Source: Betaproteobacteria bacterium (GTDB taxonomy: Bacteria > Pseudomonadota > Gammaproteobacteria > Burkholderiales > Casimicrobiaceae). Taken from it: DNA of 64,000 nt. Made by a program: the position numbers and the translations under genes. The notes under the pieces are model-generated. The model saw only the letters and a program-made list of their open reading frames with translations. It did no database searches and was not told the DNA's origin. How positions within the stretch are numbered: the first letter of the stretch is position 1; each line of letters opens with the position of its first letter. The stretch spans positions 544,855 to 608,854 of the forward strand of contig JADKKQ010000003.1 of NCBI GenBank assembly GCA_016720425.1, given 5' to 3'. Positions 30,082 through 37,981 of the stretch are shown piece by piece.

Positions 30082-30130
30082 AACTGACCATGGGTCATTA
30101 TCATTCGACGATAAATGACCGCGGGTCAGT
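30082..30130. promoter_or_regulatory. Double palindromic operator upstream of tetR-efflux operon
   Basis: Two palindromes, TGACCATGGGTCA (30085-30097) and TGACCGCGGGTCA (30116-30128), are centred 31 bp apart (three helix turns). They also form the arms of a larger inverted repeat: AACTGACC at the left end mirrors GGTCAGTT at the right, and TTATC mirrors GATAA inside. The region sits right before the tetR start and next to the divergent-facing end of the hydrolase gene, fitting autoregulation by TetR dimers. Confidence 0.75.
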
Positions 30131-30186
30131 TGTCAACGCCCGAGGCGATCCGGGATTGGCCGGGGCCGCGGCGGGCGCGACGGCGA

Positions 30187-31032
30187 TCAGAACAGCGCCA
30201 GCGTGGCGCGCGTCAGCTCGCTGTCGGGATCGGCATAGTCGGCGACGACGCTGAAGTGGTGCTTGCCGGCGACGATCAACGGCGACGTCGCCCCCGCCGG
30301 CCGGTGCGCGGGCCAGAGCTCCCACAGCAGCCGCGCCTGCCGCACGAACTCCGCGGTCTCGGCGCCGCCGACGGCGATCAGCAGCGGCGCGACCGTCGTC
30401 ACCGGGCGGAACGCCGGCGACAGCGCCCGGGCGCTGGCCTCGTTGAGCTTCAGGTCGCCGTTGTACGAGAACAGCGGCAGCGGCGTGAGGTCGTGGACGC
30501 CCGACAACGTGACGCCGGCGTGCAACGGCGCGCTCGCGAAACCCAGCGCGCGCCAGTCGCTGCAGTACATCATCGCCGCGAGGTGCCCGCCGGCGGAGTG
30601 CCCGCCGACGACGACGCGCCGCGGGTCGGCGCCGTGCCGGGCGCCCTCGCGCGCGATCCACGCCACCGCCCGCTCGCACTCGGCGACGATCGCAGCCACG
30701 GTGACGTCGGGGCAGAGATCGTAGTTGACGTTGGCCACGGCGATGCCGCGTTCGACGAACGGGGCGGCGACGAACGCGAAGTCCGCCTTGTCGAGCGCGC
30801 GCCAGTAGCCGCCGTGCAGGAACACGAAGGTGCCGCGGGCGGAATCCCGCGGCAGGAAGAGATCGAGCGTCTCCTTCGCCCCCCGGCCGTAGCGCAGGTC
30901 GCGCCGGACGGTCACCCTGCTCAGCACGGCCGCCGACCGCCGCGCGTACTCGGCGAACCACTGCGGATGATCGGGGCAGGCGGCGCGGTTGTCGTACCCG
31001 CGCTCGACGAACTCGGGCGTGAACGGGATCAC
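30187..31032 (-). CDS. Alpha/beta hydrolase (kynurenine-formamidase/BD-FAE-like esterase)
   Basis: A 281-residue serine hydrolase. It has the oxyanion motif FVFLHGGYWRALDK and the nucleophile elbow VVGGHSAGGHLAAMM; the catalytic His is likely in AGKHHFSVV near the C-terminus. HGGYW is typical of kynurenine formamidase-like esterases. The GTG start overlaps the stop of the FAH gene as GTGA, so both are co-translated; this context suggests a role in aromatic ring-cleavage product or ester breakdown rather than proven kynurenine use. Confidence 0.78.
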   Translation of the reverse strand: MIPFTPEFVERGYDNRAACPDHPQWFAEYARRSAAVLSRVTVRRDLRYGRGAKETLDLFLPRDSARGTFVFLHGGYWRALDKADFAFVAAPFVERGIAVANVNYDLCPDVTVAAIVAECERAVAWIAREGARHGADPRRVVVGGHSAGGHLAAMMYCSDWRALGFASAPLHAGVTLSGVHDLTPLPLFSYNGDLKLNEASARALSPAFRPVTTVAPLLIAVGGAETAEFVRQARLLWELWPAHRPAGATSPLIVAGKHHFSVVADYADPDSELTRATLALF

Positions 31033-31739
31033 GCGCGCGCCTCGGCGATGACGATCGACAGCGTTCCCAGGCCGGCAATGCCTCCGTCGAGCCGATCCCC
31101 GGGGACGAGGGCGGCCACGCCCGCCGGCGTGCCGGTGAACACCAGATCGCCGGGCAGCAGTTCGTAGTACCGCGACAGGAAGGCGAGCGTGTGCGGCACG
31201 TCCCAGATCAGCTCGGCGAGGTCGCCCTGCTGCCGGGTGGTGCCGTTGACGTCGAGCCAGATGCGGCCCCGCGCCGGGTGGCCGACCGCCGCCACCGGAT
31301 GCACCGGCCCGATCGGCGCCGCCTCGGCGAACGACTTGCCGACGTCCCACGGGCGCTTCTTCTCGCGCAGGTCGATCTGCAGGTCGCGCCGCGTCATGTC
31401 GAGGCCGACGGCATAACCCCAGACGATCTCCAGCGCGGACTCCGGCGGCAGGTCGACGCCGCGCTTGCCGATGGCCACGACCAGCTCGATCTCGTGCTGG
31501 TAGTTCTTCGACGCCAGCGGGTAATGGACGCGACCAACCGCCGGCGGCACGACCGGCACGACCGCGTCGGCGGGCTTGGTGAAGAAGAACGGCGGCTCCT
31601 TCGCCGCGTCACCGCCCATTTCCTTCGCGTGCTCGGCGTAGTTGCGACCGACGCAGTAGATGTGCCGCACCGGGAAGCGCTGTGCGCTGCCGGCGACGGC
31701 CACCGACGGCAGCTCCCAGGTCGGGAACGGGGTGTCCAA
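31029..31739 (-). CDS. FAH-family hydrolase, probable fumarylpyruvate hydrolase
   Basis: A 236-residue FAH-fold enzyme. The metal and substrate motifs are CVGRNYAEHAKEMG, FFFTKPADAVVP, HEIELVVAIG and LVFTGTPAGVAAL. The short length fits fumarylpyruvate hydrolase of the gentisate pathway better than the ~420-residue fumarylacetoacetase. The start is a TTG at 31739 with GAGGAG six to eight bases upstream. Its neighbours are a zeta-class isomerase and a hydrolase, which together would take maleylpyruvate to fumarate and pyruvate. No gentisate dioxygenase gene is in the window. Confidence 0.82.
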   Translation of the reverse strand: MDTPFPTWELPSVAVAGSAQRFPVRHIYCVGRNYAEHAKEMGGDAAKEPPFFFTKPADAVVPVVPPAVGRVHYPLASKNYQHEIELVVAIGKRGVDLPPESALEIVWGYAVGLDMTRRDLQIDLREKKRPWDVGKSFAEAAPIGPVHPVAAVGHPARGRIWLDVNGTTRQQGDLAELIWDVPHTLAFLSRYYELLPGDLVFTGTPAGVAALVPGDRLDGGIAGLGTLSIVIAEARA

Positions 31740-31763
31740 TGCACTCTCCTCGGTCGTGGCGGC

Positions 31764-32405
31764 TCACTCCGCGTCCGGCTGCCGCGCCGGCGCCGCGGCG
31801 GCGAACGCGGGCAGCTGCTGGCACGCCGCGTCGATGGCGAGCAACCGGGGAAACGCGGCGAGGTCGACGGCGAAGCGGCGCGCGTTGGCGAGCTGCGGCA
31901 CGAGGCACACGTCGGCGAGCGTCGGCGTGTCGCCGTGGCAGAAGCGGCCGGTGGCGGACTCGCGCTGGAGGCGGGTTTCGATCGCCTCGAGGCCCACGTC
32001 GCACCAGTAGCGGTACCAGCCGTCCTTCTGTGCCGTCGACACCCCCAGCGTGCCGGTCAGGTAGTTCAGCACCCGCAGGTTGTTGAGCGGGTGGATCTCG
32101 CAGGCGATCGCCAGCGCCAGCGAGCGCACGCGCGCACGCGCGGCGGCCGTGCGCGGCAGCAGCGGGGGATCGGGGTGCTCCTCGTCCAGCCACTCGACGA
32201 TCGCCAGCGACTGCGTCAGCACCTCGCCGCCGTCGGTGACCAGCGTCGGCACCAGCCCCTGCGGGTTGAGCGCCAGGTACGCGTCGGTCAGCTGCGCGTT
32301 GCGGCGCAGGTGGACGAACACCCGCTCCGGAGCGAGGCCCTTGAGATTGAGCGCGATCCGGACGCGATAGGCGGCCGACGAGCGGAAGTAGTCGTAGAGT
32401 TGCAT
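31764..32405 (-). CDS. maiA: Maleylacetoacetate/maleylpyruvate isomerase (zeta-class GST)
   Basis: A 213-residue glutathione-dependent cis-trans isomerase. The N-terminal glutathione motif is YFRSSAAYRVRIALNLKGL, followed by LNPQGLVPTL and TQSLAIVEWLDE; the C-terminal helical domain has EIHPLNNLRVLNYL. It converts maleylacetoacetate or maleylpyruvate to the fumaryl isomer, the substrate of the next gene (24 bp away). The short FAH partner favours the gentisate version (NagL-like). Confidence 0.88.
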   Translation of the reverse strand: MQLYDYFRSSAAYRVRIALNLKGLAPERVFVHLRRNAQLTDAYLALNPQGLVPTLVTDGGEVLTQSLAIVEWLDEEHPDPPLLPRTAAARARVRSLALAIACEIHPLNNLRVLNYLTGTLGVSTAQKDGWYRYWCDVGLEAIETRLQRESATGRFCHGDTPTLADVCLVPQLANARRFAVDLAAFPRLLAIDAACQQLPAFAAAAPARQPDAE

Positions 32406-32443
32406 GGTCGTCGATCCCGCACGGTGGTTGCAGATGCGGCGGT

Positions 32444-32523
32444 TTGGGGGGGGCGCCCGCCGCGCGGCCGGGGGGGGGAGGGGGCCGGGGGGGGGGGGGG
32501 GCGCCGCCCCGGCGCGGGGCGGT
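32444..32523. repeat. G-rich low-complexity stretch
   Basis: Runs of 7 to 14 G with interspersed C (for example GGCCGGGGGGGGG) fill most of this gap between maiA and gcdH. Nothing coding is seen. It may be real or an assembly artefact around a strong secondary structure. Confidence 0.6.
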
Positions 32524-32527
32524 TTTC

Positions 32528-32606
32528 GCAGGAGCGGCTTCAGCCGCGAATGCGATGCTTCACGATACCTCGTTCGCGCCTGAAGTCGCGGCTGCAAAGA
32601 CCCGTC
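32528..32606. repeat. REP-like element, inverted pair
   Basis: GCAGGAGCGGCTTCAGCCGC is followed about 25 bases later by a diverged inverted copy (TTCGCGCCTGAAGTCGCGGC). The short GAGCGGCTTCAGCCGC hairpin matches the two elements at 45.67 and 45.77 kb. It sits just after the gcdH stop and could end its transcript. Confidence 0.65.
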
Positions 32607-33809
32607 TCAGAAAGCGGCGATGCCGGTCTGCGCGCGACCGAGGATCAGCGCGTGGACGTCGTGCGTGCCCTCGTAGGTGTTGACGGTCTCGAGGTTCAGC
32701 ACGTGCCGGATGACGTGGAATTCGTCGACGATGCCGTTGCCGCCGTGCATGTCGCGCGCCATCCGCGCGATGTCCAGCGCCTTGCCGCAGGAATTGCGCT
32801 TCATGATCGAGGTGATCTCGGGCGCGGCCCGGCCCTCGTCCTTCAGCCGCCCGAGGCGCAGGCACCCCTGCAGTCCCAGCGTGATCTCGGTCTGCATGTC
32901 GGCGAGCTTCTTCTGGATCAGCTGGTTCGCCGCCAGCGGCCGCCCGAACTGCTTGCGCTCGAGCGTGTACTGGCGTGCCGCGTGCCAGCAGAATTCGGCC
33001 GCGCCCAGCGCCCCCCAGGCGATCCCGTAGCGGGCCGAGTTGAGGCAGCCGAACGGTCCCTTGAGACCCTCCACGCCCGGCAGCCGGTTGGCTTCGGGAA
33101 CGAACACGTCGTCCATGACGATCTCGCCGGTGATCGAGGTGCGCAGGCTGAACTTGCCCTCGATCCTGGGCGCGGAGAGGCCCGGCATGCCGCGGTCGAG
33201 GATGAAGCCGCGGATGACGCCGTCGTCGGTCTTGGCCCAGACGACGAACACGTCGGCGATCGGCGAGTTGGAGATCCACATCTTGCTGCCGACGAGGCGA
33301 TAGCCGCCGGGCGCGGCGTGCGCGCGGGTGATCATCGACCCGGGGTCCGAGCCGTGGTCGGGCTCGGTGAGCCCGAAGCAGCCGATCCACTCGCCGGTCG
33401 CGAGCTTCGGCAGGTAGCGCCGGCGCTGGTCCTCGGACCCGTAGGCGTGGATCGGGTGCATCACCAGCGAACTCTGCACGCTCATCATCGAGCGATAGCC
33501 GGAATCGACGCGCTCGATTTCGCGCGCGATCAGGCCGTAGCCGACGTAGCTGCCGCCCGCGCCGCCGTACGCGGCCGGAATCGTCGATCCGAGGAGTCCC
33601 AGCGCGCCCATTTCGCGGAAGATCTCGGGGTCGCTCCTCTCGTGCCGGAACGCCTCGGTGACGCGCGGCAGCAGCCGCTCCTGCGCGTAGGCGTGCGCGG
33701 CATCGCGGATCATCCGCTCCTCGTCGGTCAACTGGTCGGCGAGCAGCAGCGGATCCTCCCAGCAGAAGCTGGCGCGGGTGCGCGCGGCGGCAGGTTCGGG
33801 GGCGTTCAT
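32607..33809 (-). CDS. gcdH: Glutaryl-CoA dehydrogenase
   Basis: A 400-residue FAD acyl-CoA dehydrogenase that oxidises and decarboxylates glutaryl-CoA to crotonyl-CoA in lysine, tryptophan and benzoyl-CoA-type catabolism. The start SFCWEDPLLLADQLTDEERM, FGLTEPDHGSDPGSM and the catalytic Glu in VNTYEGTHDVHALILGRAQT are all as in GcdH. The ATG at 33809 begins the usual short N-terminus. A 223-bp divergent gap separates it from the pilin cluster. Confidence 0.93.
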   Translation of the reverse strand: MNAPEPAAARTRASFCWEDPLLLADQLTDEERMIRDAAHAYAQERLLPRVTEAFRHERSDPEIFREMGALGLLGSTIPAAYGGAGGSYVGYGLIAREIERVDSGYRSMMSVQSSLVMHPIHAYGSEDQRRRYLPKLATGEWIGCFGLTEPDHGSDPGSMITRAHAAPGGYRLVGSKMWISNSPIADVFVVWAKTDDGVIRGFILDRGMPGLSAPRIEGKFSLRTSITGEIVMDDVFVPEANRLPGVEGLKGPFGCLNSARYGIAWGALGAAEFCWHAARQYTLERKQFGRPLAANQLIQKKLADMQTEITLGLQGCLRLGRLKDEGRAAPEITSIMKRNSCGKALDIARMARDMHGGNGIVDEFHVIRHVLNLETVNTYEGTHDVHALILGRAQTGIAAF

Positions 33810-34032
33810 CGCGTGGCTCCGGATGTCGTGCGCAACGCCGGCCGCGGACCGTCGCGGCGGGCGCATCGGGAAGCGACGATTATCGCCCGCCGGGCGCGGC
33901 GGCGTCCACGGGCGAGCAGGCCATCGTCCCTTCGCCCTAGGGCGAGCGGCCGATGGTCGCCCGGCGCGCGGACCCGCACCATGGGCACAGCGCCGGGATC
34001 ACGCCTTCCGGCGCCTCGCCCCGGAGTGCCGC

Positions 34033-34605
34033 ATGTGCCCGCCCTTCCCCGCCGATCCCTTCCGCCCACCGCCCCGGCGGCGCCGTGCCGGAGCGAGCCT
34101 GATCGAGCTCGCGGTCCTGCTGGCGATCGCCGGCGTGCTGGGCGCGCTGGCGCTGCCCGGATACCGCGACTGGATCGCCGATTCGCGGTTGCGGGGGCAG
34201 TCCGAGGCACTCGCCGCCACGCTGAACCGCGCCCGGAGCGCCGCGATGCGCAGCGGTGCCCGGGTCACCGTCTGCCGGTCTGCCGACGGAGCGACCTGCG
34301 CTGCCGCGGGCGGCTGGGAACAGGGCTGGATGGTCTTCGTCGACGAAAACCGCGACGGGACGCGCGACGCCGACGAAGTGACGCTGCACGTCGAAGGTCC
34401 GGCGCTCCACGCCGTCACCATCACCGCCAACCGCCCGCTCGCCGACTACGTCTCCTACACGAGCGTCGGGCATCCTCGACTGCTCAACGGCGCGCTGCAG
34501 ATGGGCACATTTGTTGCTTGTTCCTCAGGTCGGGACGCGATCAAGGTGGTGCTGGCGCACAGCGGCCGGGTGCGGCTGCAGAAGACCCGCGATCGTTGCC
34601 CCTGA
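34033..34605 (+). CDS. GspH/FimT-type minor pseudopilin
   Basis: A 190-residue prepilin-like protein. The class III leader RRRRAGASLIELAVLLAIAG has a Gly-Ala cleavage point and Glu at +5, and the C-terminal part is a GspH/FimT beta fold with a Cys pair (TVCRSADGATC). It would start pilus assembly together with the minor pilins downstream. ATG at 34033 is used. After it a 183-bp gap (34606-34788) has no gene and probably contains the pilE promoter. Confidence 0.82.
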   Translation: MCPPFPADPFRPPPRRRRAGASLIELAVLLAIAGVLGALALPGYRDWIADSRLRGQSEALAATLNRARSAAMRSGARVTVCRSADGATCAAAGGWEQGWMVFVDENRDGTRDADEVTLHVEGPALHAVTITANRPLADYVSYTSVGHPRLLNGALQMGTFVACSSGRDAIKVVLAHSGRVRLQKTRDRCP

Positions 34606-34788
34606 GCGCCGGGCAGTCGCCGGGGTCGCGGCCGCTGTCGACCGCCACCGTGCCACACGCGGTCGTCACCGGCGGGGCGCAATTGCAACAGCGGGCGTGC
34701 CGTCCGTTCCCCGCGCCTCGCCACTGGTCGGGCACCGGTGGTTCGCACCGACACACGCGCCTAGGATGACATCGGAGTCAAAGGGGAA

Positions 34789-35223
34789 ATGATGCACGCT
34801 CGTCACACCGCCCGTTCCGCCGCTCGCGGCTTCACGCTGATCGAGTTGATGATCGTCGTCACCATCCTCGGCATCCTCGCCGCGATCGCGCTGCCGGCGT
34901 ACAACGACTACGTGCGCCGGTCGCGGATCGTCGAGGCGACGACGGCGCTCGCCGACGCCCGCACCCGGATGGAGCGGCATTTCCTCGACAACCGCACCTA
35001 CGTCGGCGGTTGCCAGGACTGGTCGACCAAGAGCTTCACCATCGGCTGCGACGGCGCGGCGACGGCGACCACCTACGCGCTCAAGGCCACGGGCAGTGCG
35101 AGCGGCATGGGCGGCTTCGAGTACACGATCAACCAGGACAACGTCAGGACGTCGAAGGGCCCGGGCGCCTGGGGCTCCAACGCGGCGTGCTGGCTCACGC
35201 GCAAGGGCGGCGAGTGCAGCTGA
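34789..35223 (+). CDS. pilE: Type IV pilin PilE-like
   Basis: A 144-residue type IV pilin. It has the leader RSAARG before FTLIELMIVVTILGILAA (cleavage after Gly, Glu5 present), then NDYVRRSRIVEATTALADAR and a C-terminal disulphide region with three cysteines. PilE-type minor pilins sit with pilVWXY1 in many betaproteobacteria. The next gene starts inside its last codons. Confidence 0.85.
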   Translation: MMHARHTARSAARGFTLIELMIVVTILGILAAIALPAYNDYVRRSRIVEATTALADARTRMERHFLDNRTYVGGCQDWSTKSFTIGCDGAATATTYALKATGSASGMGGFEYTINQDNVRTSKGPGAWGSNAACWLTRKGGECS

Positions 35224-35789
35224 CCCTCCCCGGCGGTGGCGGTCGTGCCGCGCGCGGCATGACGCTGATCGAGCTGATGATCGGCCTGGCCATCGCCGCG
35301 ATCCTGCTGCTGCTGGCGGCCCCGTCCTACCGCGATTTCATCGCCAACACCAACGTCCGCAATGCCGCCGAAAACACCGTCGCGGGCCTGCGCCGCGCCA
35401 ACGCCGAGGCGGTCAAGCGCAACGCGCCGGTGCGGTTTTCGCTCGTCGGCGGCGGCTGGTCGGTGGACGAGGTCGACCCGGCCGACGGCTCGGTCGAAAA
35501 CGCCATCGAGTCGTACAAGTTCTCCGAAGGCGCGGCGAAGGCGAGCATCGACAGCCTCGGCGGCGGCACCGCCATCACCTTCAACGGCCTCGGGCGCGTG
35601 TTGCCGGCCAACTACGACGGCGCCCCGCTGATCGCCGACCTCCAGTTCTCCACGGCGATGGTCGCCAGCCCGCGCATCCTGCACGTCGTCGTCGGCAACG
35701 ACAAGTCGGCCACCGGCATCCGGATCTGCGACACCAAGTTCCCGTCGACCGATCCGTCCGGCTGCCCCGCAGGAATCGCCAACCGATGA
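35214..35789 (+). CDS. GspH/FimT-type minor pilin (second copy)
   Basis: A 191-residue prepilin with the leader GGGGRAARG before MTLIELMIGLAIAAILLLLA. The GTG at 35214 is chosen because the leader needs these residues; it overlaps the end of pilE by ten bases. The GspH domain ends with a Cys pair (IRICDTKFPSTDPSGCP). Its stop overlaps pilV (ATGA). Confidence 0.82.
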   Translation: MQLTLPGGGGRAARGMTLIELMIGLAIAAILLLLAAPSYRDFIANTNVRNAAENTVAGLRRANAEAVKRNAPVRFSLVGGGWSVDEVDPADGSVENAIESYKFSEGAAKASIDSLGGGTAITFNGLGRVLPANYDGAPLIADLQFSTAMVASPRILHVVVGNDKSATGIRICDTKFPSTDPSGCPAGIANR

Positions 35790-36265
35790 CCGCCATGCGT
35801 GCTTCCGCCCCACCGCGCCCTGCCCCGCGCCGCCTCCAGCGCGGCAGTTTCCTGCTCGAGGCGCTGGTCGGCATCGCCATCCTGTCGTTCGGCATCCTCG
35901 GCATCGTCGGCCTGCAGGCGCAGTCGATCCGCTGGGTCAACGACGCGCAATACCGGTCCGAGGCGATCTACCTCGCCAATGCGGTGATCTCGCGGATGTG
36001 GGCCGACAATCCGGCCAACCTCGCCGTCGATTACGGCACGACCGCAGGCGCGGGTTACAAATCGTTCCGCGAAGCGGTCAAGACGCTGCCGAACGCCGAC
36101 GATCCGACCTACGCGCCGGAGATCGCCGTGGCGCCGGGCCCCGCGAACAACAGCAGCCTCGTCACCGTCACCGTCCGCTGGCGGCTGCCCGGCGAGACCA
36201 AGGGTGGCTACGACGGTGTCGGCGGCAGCCGGTACGAGACCTCCGCAGTCATCGGAAGCAACTGA
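35786..36265 (+). CDS. pilV: Minor pilin PilV
   Basis: A 159-residue prepilin with the typical PilV start QRGSFLLEALVGIAILSFGI, then LQAQSIRWVNDAQYRSEAIY. It primes pilus assembly with PilW, PilX and PilY1. The ATG overlaps the previous stop. Confidence 0.9.
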   Translation: MTAMRASAPPRPAPRRLQRGSFLLEALVGIAILSFGILGIVGLQAQSIRWVNDAQYRSEAIYLANAVISRMWADNPANLAVDYGTTAGAGYKSFREAVKTLPNADDPTYAPEIAVAPGPANNSSLVTVTVRWRLPGETKGGYDGVGGSRYETSAVIGSN

Positions 36266-36270
36266 ACGCC

Positions 36271-37368
36271 ATGACTCATCGCACGCACCGATCCCTGCAG
36301 CAGCGCGGCGCCAGCCTGATCGAGATCATGGTCGGCGTCGTCATCGGCCTGATCGCGATACTGGTCATCTACCAGGTGTTCGCCGTCTCCGAGGGTCTCC
36401 GTCGCAACACCACCGGCGTCGGCGACGCGCAGCAGAACGGTCTGCTCACGTCGTTCGCGCTGGGCATCGAGCTCGCCAATGCCGGCAACGGCATCGCGAC
36501 GTCGGCGCAGAAGCTCTACAACTGCTCCAACCTCTCCGCCGATCCCACCAAGTCCTACCGGCCGGTGCCGGTGCTGATCACCGACAGCGGCAACAAGAAC
36601 ACGCCCGACGAGTTCTCGGTCTTCTACTCGGCGTCGACCTCGCTGGTCACGCCGGTGCCCTTCGCCTCGGTGCCGACCACGTACGCGTCGGGCGCCGACT
36701 TCGTCGTGCAGAGCCCGCTGCCCGGCGCGCTCAACGCATTCAAGCCCGGCGACATGGTGATCGCCATCAAGGATCCGCGAGCACCCGATGTCTGCGCCCG
36801 ATCGATCATCAAGACCGTCACCGGTCCGGCCGGTGAATTCGTGACGCTCGCCCACACCCTGCAGGACGGCGCCGGTGTCGATTTCACTTCCGAGTCGCTG
36901 CTGTTCAACCTCGGCCAGGCGACACGCGTGCAGCGCGTTCGCTACTACGTCGACCCGGCGACCAGCGTCCTCTACAGCCAGAACCTGCTGCGCCCCGACC
37001 TGCCGCCGGTGCCGTTGGCCTCCGGTGTGATCAACCTCAAGGCGCAGTTCGGCATCGACACCGACAACGACGGCTTCCTGGACGACTGGGTGGAGGCCAG
37101 CGAGGCCGGCTGGGACGCCGCGACGCTGATGGCCGGCGCCGGCACCAAGATCGAGCAGCTGTCCTCGATCAAGGCGGTGCGCATCGGCGTCGTCACCCGC
37201 AGCGAGCAGTTCGACCCGGCGGCGACCGCATTCGCCCACACGCTCTTCAACTGCGCGGCCCCGCCCTGCGACGGCGCGATCGACATCACCGCTCCGGCAC
37301 AGTGGCGCTACCGCGTCTACGAGACGATCGTTCCGCTGCGCAACGTCATCTGGAACCAGAAACTGTGA
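36271..37368 (+). CDS. pilW: Minor pilin PilW
   Basis: A 365-residue large minor pilin with leader QQRGASLIEIMVGVVIGLIA and the long beta-rich C-terminal half seen in PilW. It has FGIDTDNDGFLDDWV, a calcium-loop-like stretch of acidic residues. The gene begins five bases after the pilV stop. Confidence 0.9.
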   Translation: MTHRTHRSLQQRGASLIEIMVGVVIGLIAILVIYQVFAVSEGLRRNTTGVGDAQQNGLLTSFALGIELANAGNGIATSAQKLYNCSNLSADPTKSYRPVPVLITDSGNKNTPDEFSVFYSASTSLVTPVPFASVPTTYASGADFVVQSPLPGALNAFKPGDMVIAIKDPRAPDVCARSIIKTVTGPAGEFVTLAHTLQDGAGVDFTSESLLFNLGQATRVQRVRYYVDPATSVLYSQNLLRPDLPPVPLASGVINLKAQFGIDTDNDGFLDDWVEASEAGWDAATLMAGAGTKIEQLSSIKAVRIGVVTRSEQFDPAATAFAHTLFNCAAPPCDGAIDITAPAQWRYRVYETIVPLRNVIWNQKL

Positions 37369-37958
37369 CGCCCGTCGTCCGTCGTGTCATCCCGGTTCGC
37401 GCTCGCCGCCAGCGTGGCGTGGTGATGTTCGTGGCGCTGATCGTGCTGGTGGCGATGGCGCTGGCCGCGCTGGCGCTGATCCGCTCGGTGGACACCACGA
37501 CCGCCGTCGTCGGCAACCTGGGCTTTCGCCAGGCGTCGGTCCTGCCGGCCAACGCCGCCGTCGAAGAGGCCGTCGCTGCGCTGTTCGAGAAGAACACCAT
37601 TGCCGACAAGGCCAAGCACCTGCCCGCCCAGAACTACTACGCGACCAAGCAGGCGGGCGAGGACTCGCGCGGCATTCCCGGCCAACTGCAGAAGAAGGCC
37701 AATTTCACCCTCGTGCGCGTGCTGTCCCCCGGCGGCGGCAACGAGGTGCGCTACGTCATCGAGCGCATGTGTTTCAAGGAAGAAGTCGCGTCGGTTTCCC
37801 ACTGCGACATGATGCTTCCCGTCGAGGGCACCGGCACCACGATCGAACCCGGCAAGGACCTTTCCGGAAGCATTCTTCAGGTCCCGTACTACCGTCTCAC
37901 CATTCGCGTGGACGGTCCGCGCAACACCGCGTCGTTCCTCCAGGTGATGTTGCGCTGA
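37365..37958 (+). CDS. pilX: Minor pilin PilX
   Basis: A 197-residue PilX with RRQRGVVMFVALIVLVAMAL near the start; PilX proteins often lack Glu5, as here. The GTG start overlaps the pilW stop in GTGA. It is followed by pilY1 after 23 bp. Confidence 0.9.
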   Translation: MTPVVRRVIPVRARRQRGVVMFVALIVLVAMALAALALIRSVDTTTAVVGNLGFRQASVLPANAAVEEAVAALFEKNTIADKAKHLPAQNYYATKQAGEDSRGIPGQLQKKANFTLVRVLSPGGGNEVRYVIERMCFKEEVASVSHCDMMLPVEGTGTTIEPGKDLSGSILQVPYYRLTIRVDGPRNTASFLQVMLR

Positions 37959-37981
37959 CGTCACCCCCGCCAGGAAAAGCC

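Noticed and set aside
34606..34788. Sigma54 promoter before pilE
   Set aside because: No GG-N10-GC element with acceptable flanks could be found in the gap.
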